Below are positions 11,909-13,161 of a stretch of DNA of 13,161 bases, piece by piece. The number at the start of each line of letters is the position of its first letter. The stretch's first letter is position 1. The DNA comes from Actinomycetes bacterium (GTDB lineage: Bacteria; Actinomycetota; Actinomycetes; Actinomycetales; Microbacteriaceae): contig JAEWJG010000025.1 in assembly GCA_023386675.1 (NCBI GenBank), positions 1-13,161 on the forward strand. The letters are read 5' to 3'. Both the position numbers and the translations under genes were made by a program. The notes under the pieces were generated by a model that saw only the letters and a list, made by a program, of their open reading frames with translations, had not been told where the DNA came from and did not search any database.

Positions 11909-13161
11909 TCAGCCGTTGGAAAGATTGTCCCCGCACGAGTAAAAGCCCGCGACGAGGCTGTCGATCGCCTGCTTGGCGTTGTCACCGACGTTCCCCAGGG
12001 CGAACACGGCGAACGTCAGCGGTGTTCCATCGGCGGCCTTCACGACGCCGGACAGGGTGTAGCCGTGGTCGATCCACCCGGTCTTCGCGAACACCGCACC
12101 GCGCGCGACCGAGCTGGACCCGGTGAACCGGTTGTAGCCAGGGCCGAGCGTGCCGGATTGGCCGGCGACGGGAAGGCCGTCGTAGACCACACCGAGGCCG
12201 TTCTGCCGGTTCAGCACCTTGATGAAGAGCTGCGTGAGGTACGACGGCGGCACCGCGTTGTCGCCGCTGAGGCCGGAACCGTCGGCGATGTGGATGCCGG
12301 AGGTGTCGATCCCGTACCCCTTGAGGCCCGCGAGAACGCCCGCGTTGAGAGCGTCGAAGGTATTGCCCGCGCCGTTCTTGATGGCGACGAGGCGGGCGAG
12401 CTCCTCCATGATCGTGTTGTCGGAGACGCGCATGGCCTGGTCGATCAGCGTGGTGACCGGCTGCGACTGCACGGCGCCGAGCTGGCGGGCGCCCGCCGGT
12501 GCGACGCCCTGGCTGACGCCGACGTTGGTGCCGAGGTACTGCTGGAAGTACTGCACGGCGCGCGAGACCGGATCGGTGCTGCGCGGCGACTCCACCGCGG
12601 TCGGGTCGTCGCGGTCGCCGTCGACCATGAGCGAGGTCATGTAGGGGGTGGAGCCTTCGACCACCCGCTCCTCGCGCTCGTCCCAGCTGGGCTGCCAGAA
12701 CGGCGCGCCGAAGAGGGACGCGTCCACGACGATCGAGGTGATCGGCTGACCACCCATGGCCTGCTTGACCTGGTCAGCGAGGTCCTGGATCTTCGGGGCT
12801 CCCGTGTAGAACGACGCCTGGCCGTCGGGGAGCCGCGACAGGGTGACGTCGCCGCCGCCGACGATGACGACCTGGCCGGGCGTGCTGCCGGCGACGACGG
12901 TCGTGGAGACGCGGTAGTCGGGCCCGAGGGTGGCGAGCGCGGCGGCCGAGGTGAGGGTCTTCAGGACGGACGCCGTGGGCGCCGCCTTGCCGCCGTTCCG
13001 GTCGAACAGGGTCTGACCGGTCTTGGCGTTGACGACCTGTGCCTCGAGCGTCCCGAGGCGGCCGTCCGCGGCGAGCCCGGCGACCGAGCAGGTGCGGATG
13101 CGGGTCGCCGCAGCCTGGTTCGCGGGGACAGGGCGGGCCGGGTCCGCGGTCGGGGTGGGGG
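11909..13161 (-). CDS. dacB: D-alanyl-D-alanine carboxypeptidase/endopeptidase, PBP4/S13 family (N-terminus outside window)
   Basis: The frame stays open from the stop at 11909 to the right edge, giving 416 visible residues; the signal peptide and start lie beyond 13161. All three penicillin-binding motifs are present: SVLK (S64-K67, visible numbering), SDN (246-248) and KTG (359-361). The family block DGSGLSGDN is at 293-301. The enzyme acts outside the membrane, trimming the terminal D-Ala of peptidoglycan stem peptides and possibly cutting crosslinks. The visible N-terminal stretch is rich in Pro, Ala and Thr, as expected for a spacer after a signal peptide or anchor. Cysteines at visible 24 and 409 could form a disulfide linking the two ends (inference). 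Downstream is pncA, not the tilS-hpt pair that follows dacB in many actinobacteria (from memory). Confidence 0.93.
   Translation of the reverse strand, partial: PTPTADPARPVPANQAAATRIRTCSVAGLAADGRLGTLEAQVVNAKTGQTLFDRNGGKAAPTASVLKTLTSAAALATLGPDYRVSTTVVAGSTPGQVVIVGGGDVTLSRLPDGQASFYTGAPKIQDLADQVKQAMGGQPITSIVVDASLFGAPFWQPSWDEREERVVEGSTPYMTSLMVDGDRDDPTAVESPRSTDPVSRAVQYFQQYLGTNVGVSQGVAPAGARQLGAVQSQPVTTLIDQAMRVSDNTIMEELARLVAIKNGAGNTFDALNAGVLAGLKGYGIDTSGIHIADGSGLSGDNAVPPSYLTQLFIKVLNRQNGLGVVYDGLPVAGQSGTLGPGYNRFTGSSSVARGAVFAKTGWIDHGYTLSGVVKAADGTPLTFAVFALGNVGDNAKQAIDSLVAGFYSCGDNLSNG

Noticed and set aside
1..13161. Mobile element, phage, defence system or horizontally acquired island
   Set aside because: No transposase, integrase, direct-repeat boundary, tRNA target or base-composition shift is visible. 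All genes belong to common metabolic, transport or cell-wall families.

Overview
The window is a compact, high-GC stretch of about 13 kb with strong G/C third-position bias, actinobacterial promoters (TANNNT -10 boxes, one probable leaderless gene) and almost no non-coding space. The gene families present (GTP-type PEP carboxykinase, a RamB/ScfR-type regulator, a D-alanyl-D-alanine carboxypeptidase of the DacB/S13 type, an MMPL transporter) point to an actinobacterium. A member of the Microbacteriaceae is my best guess, by general resemblance only. I see no insertion sequence, integrase, tRNA, rRNA, CRISPR array or compositional island, so this looks like ordinary chromosome rather than an acquired system. 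No gap between genes exceeds about 120 bases.

Layout, left to right: (1) 1-675 (+) is the 3' end of an ABC exporter gene, carrying the whole nucleotide-binding domain. (2) A 27-position hairpin fills the gap to the convergent pckG gene, 767-2599 (-), GTP-dependent PEP carboxykinase. (3) Divergent from pckG is ramB-like 2714-4168 (+), which appears to be transcribed leaderlessly from a promoter containing a small palindrome. (4) A second long hairpin (4174-4228) separates ramB from the convergent end of a leftward catabolic cluster. Read in transcription order, that cluster is an Lrp/AsnC regulator (8205-7690), an aldehyde dehydrogenase (7697-6234), a thiolase (6232-5042) and a type-II 3-hydroxyacyl-CoA dehydrogenase (4999-4238). 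The first two genes overlap by 8 nt and the next two are 1 nt apart. (5) Upstream on the same strand are an MMPL/RND transporter (11221-8981) and an alpha/beta hydrolase (8984-8253) joined by an ATGA overlap. A recognisable promoter and a 13-bp-arm inverted repeat sit directly upstream of the transporter. (6) At the right, dacB (partial, runs off the window) is followed 36 nt later by a PncA-type nicotinamidase.

How they fit together: pckG and ramB form a divergent gluconeogenesis enzyme/carbon-source regulator pair. The AsnC-ALDH-thiolase-SDR group looks like a self-regulated route oxidising an aldehyde or acyl-CoA substrate to acetyl-CoA or propionyl-CoA, whose carbon would then need PEP carboxykinase for gluconeogenesis (inference). 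The MMPL-hydrolase pair looks like an independently regulated export unit, and dacB-pncA are housekeeping functions. The points most worth a second look are the two long convergent-gene hairpins, the ramB promoter architecture, the operator in front of the MMPL gene, and the incomplete but tightly coupled catabolic module.
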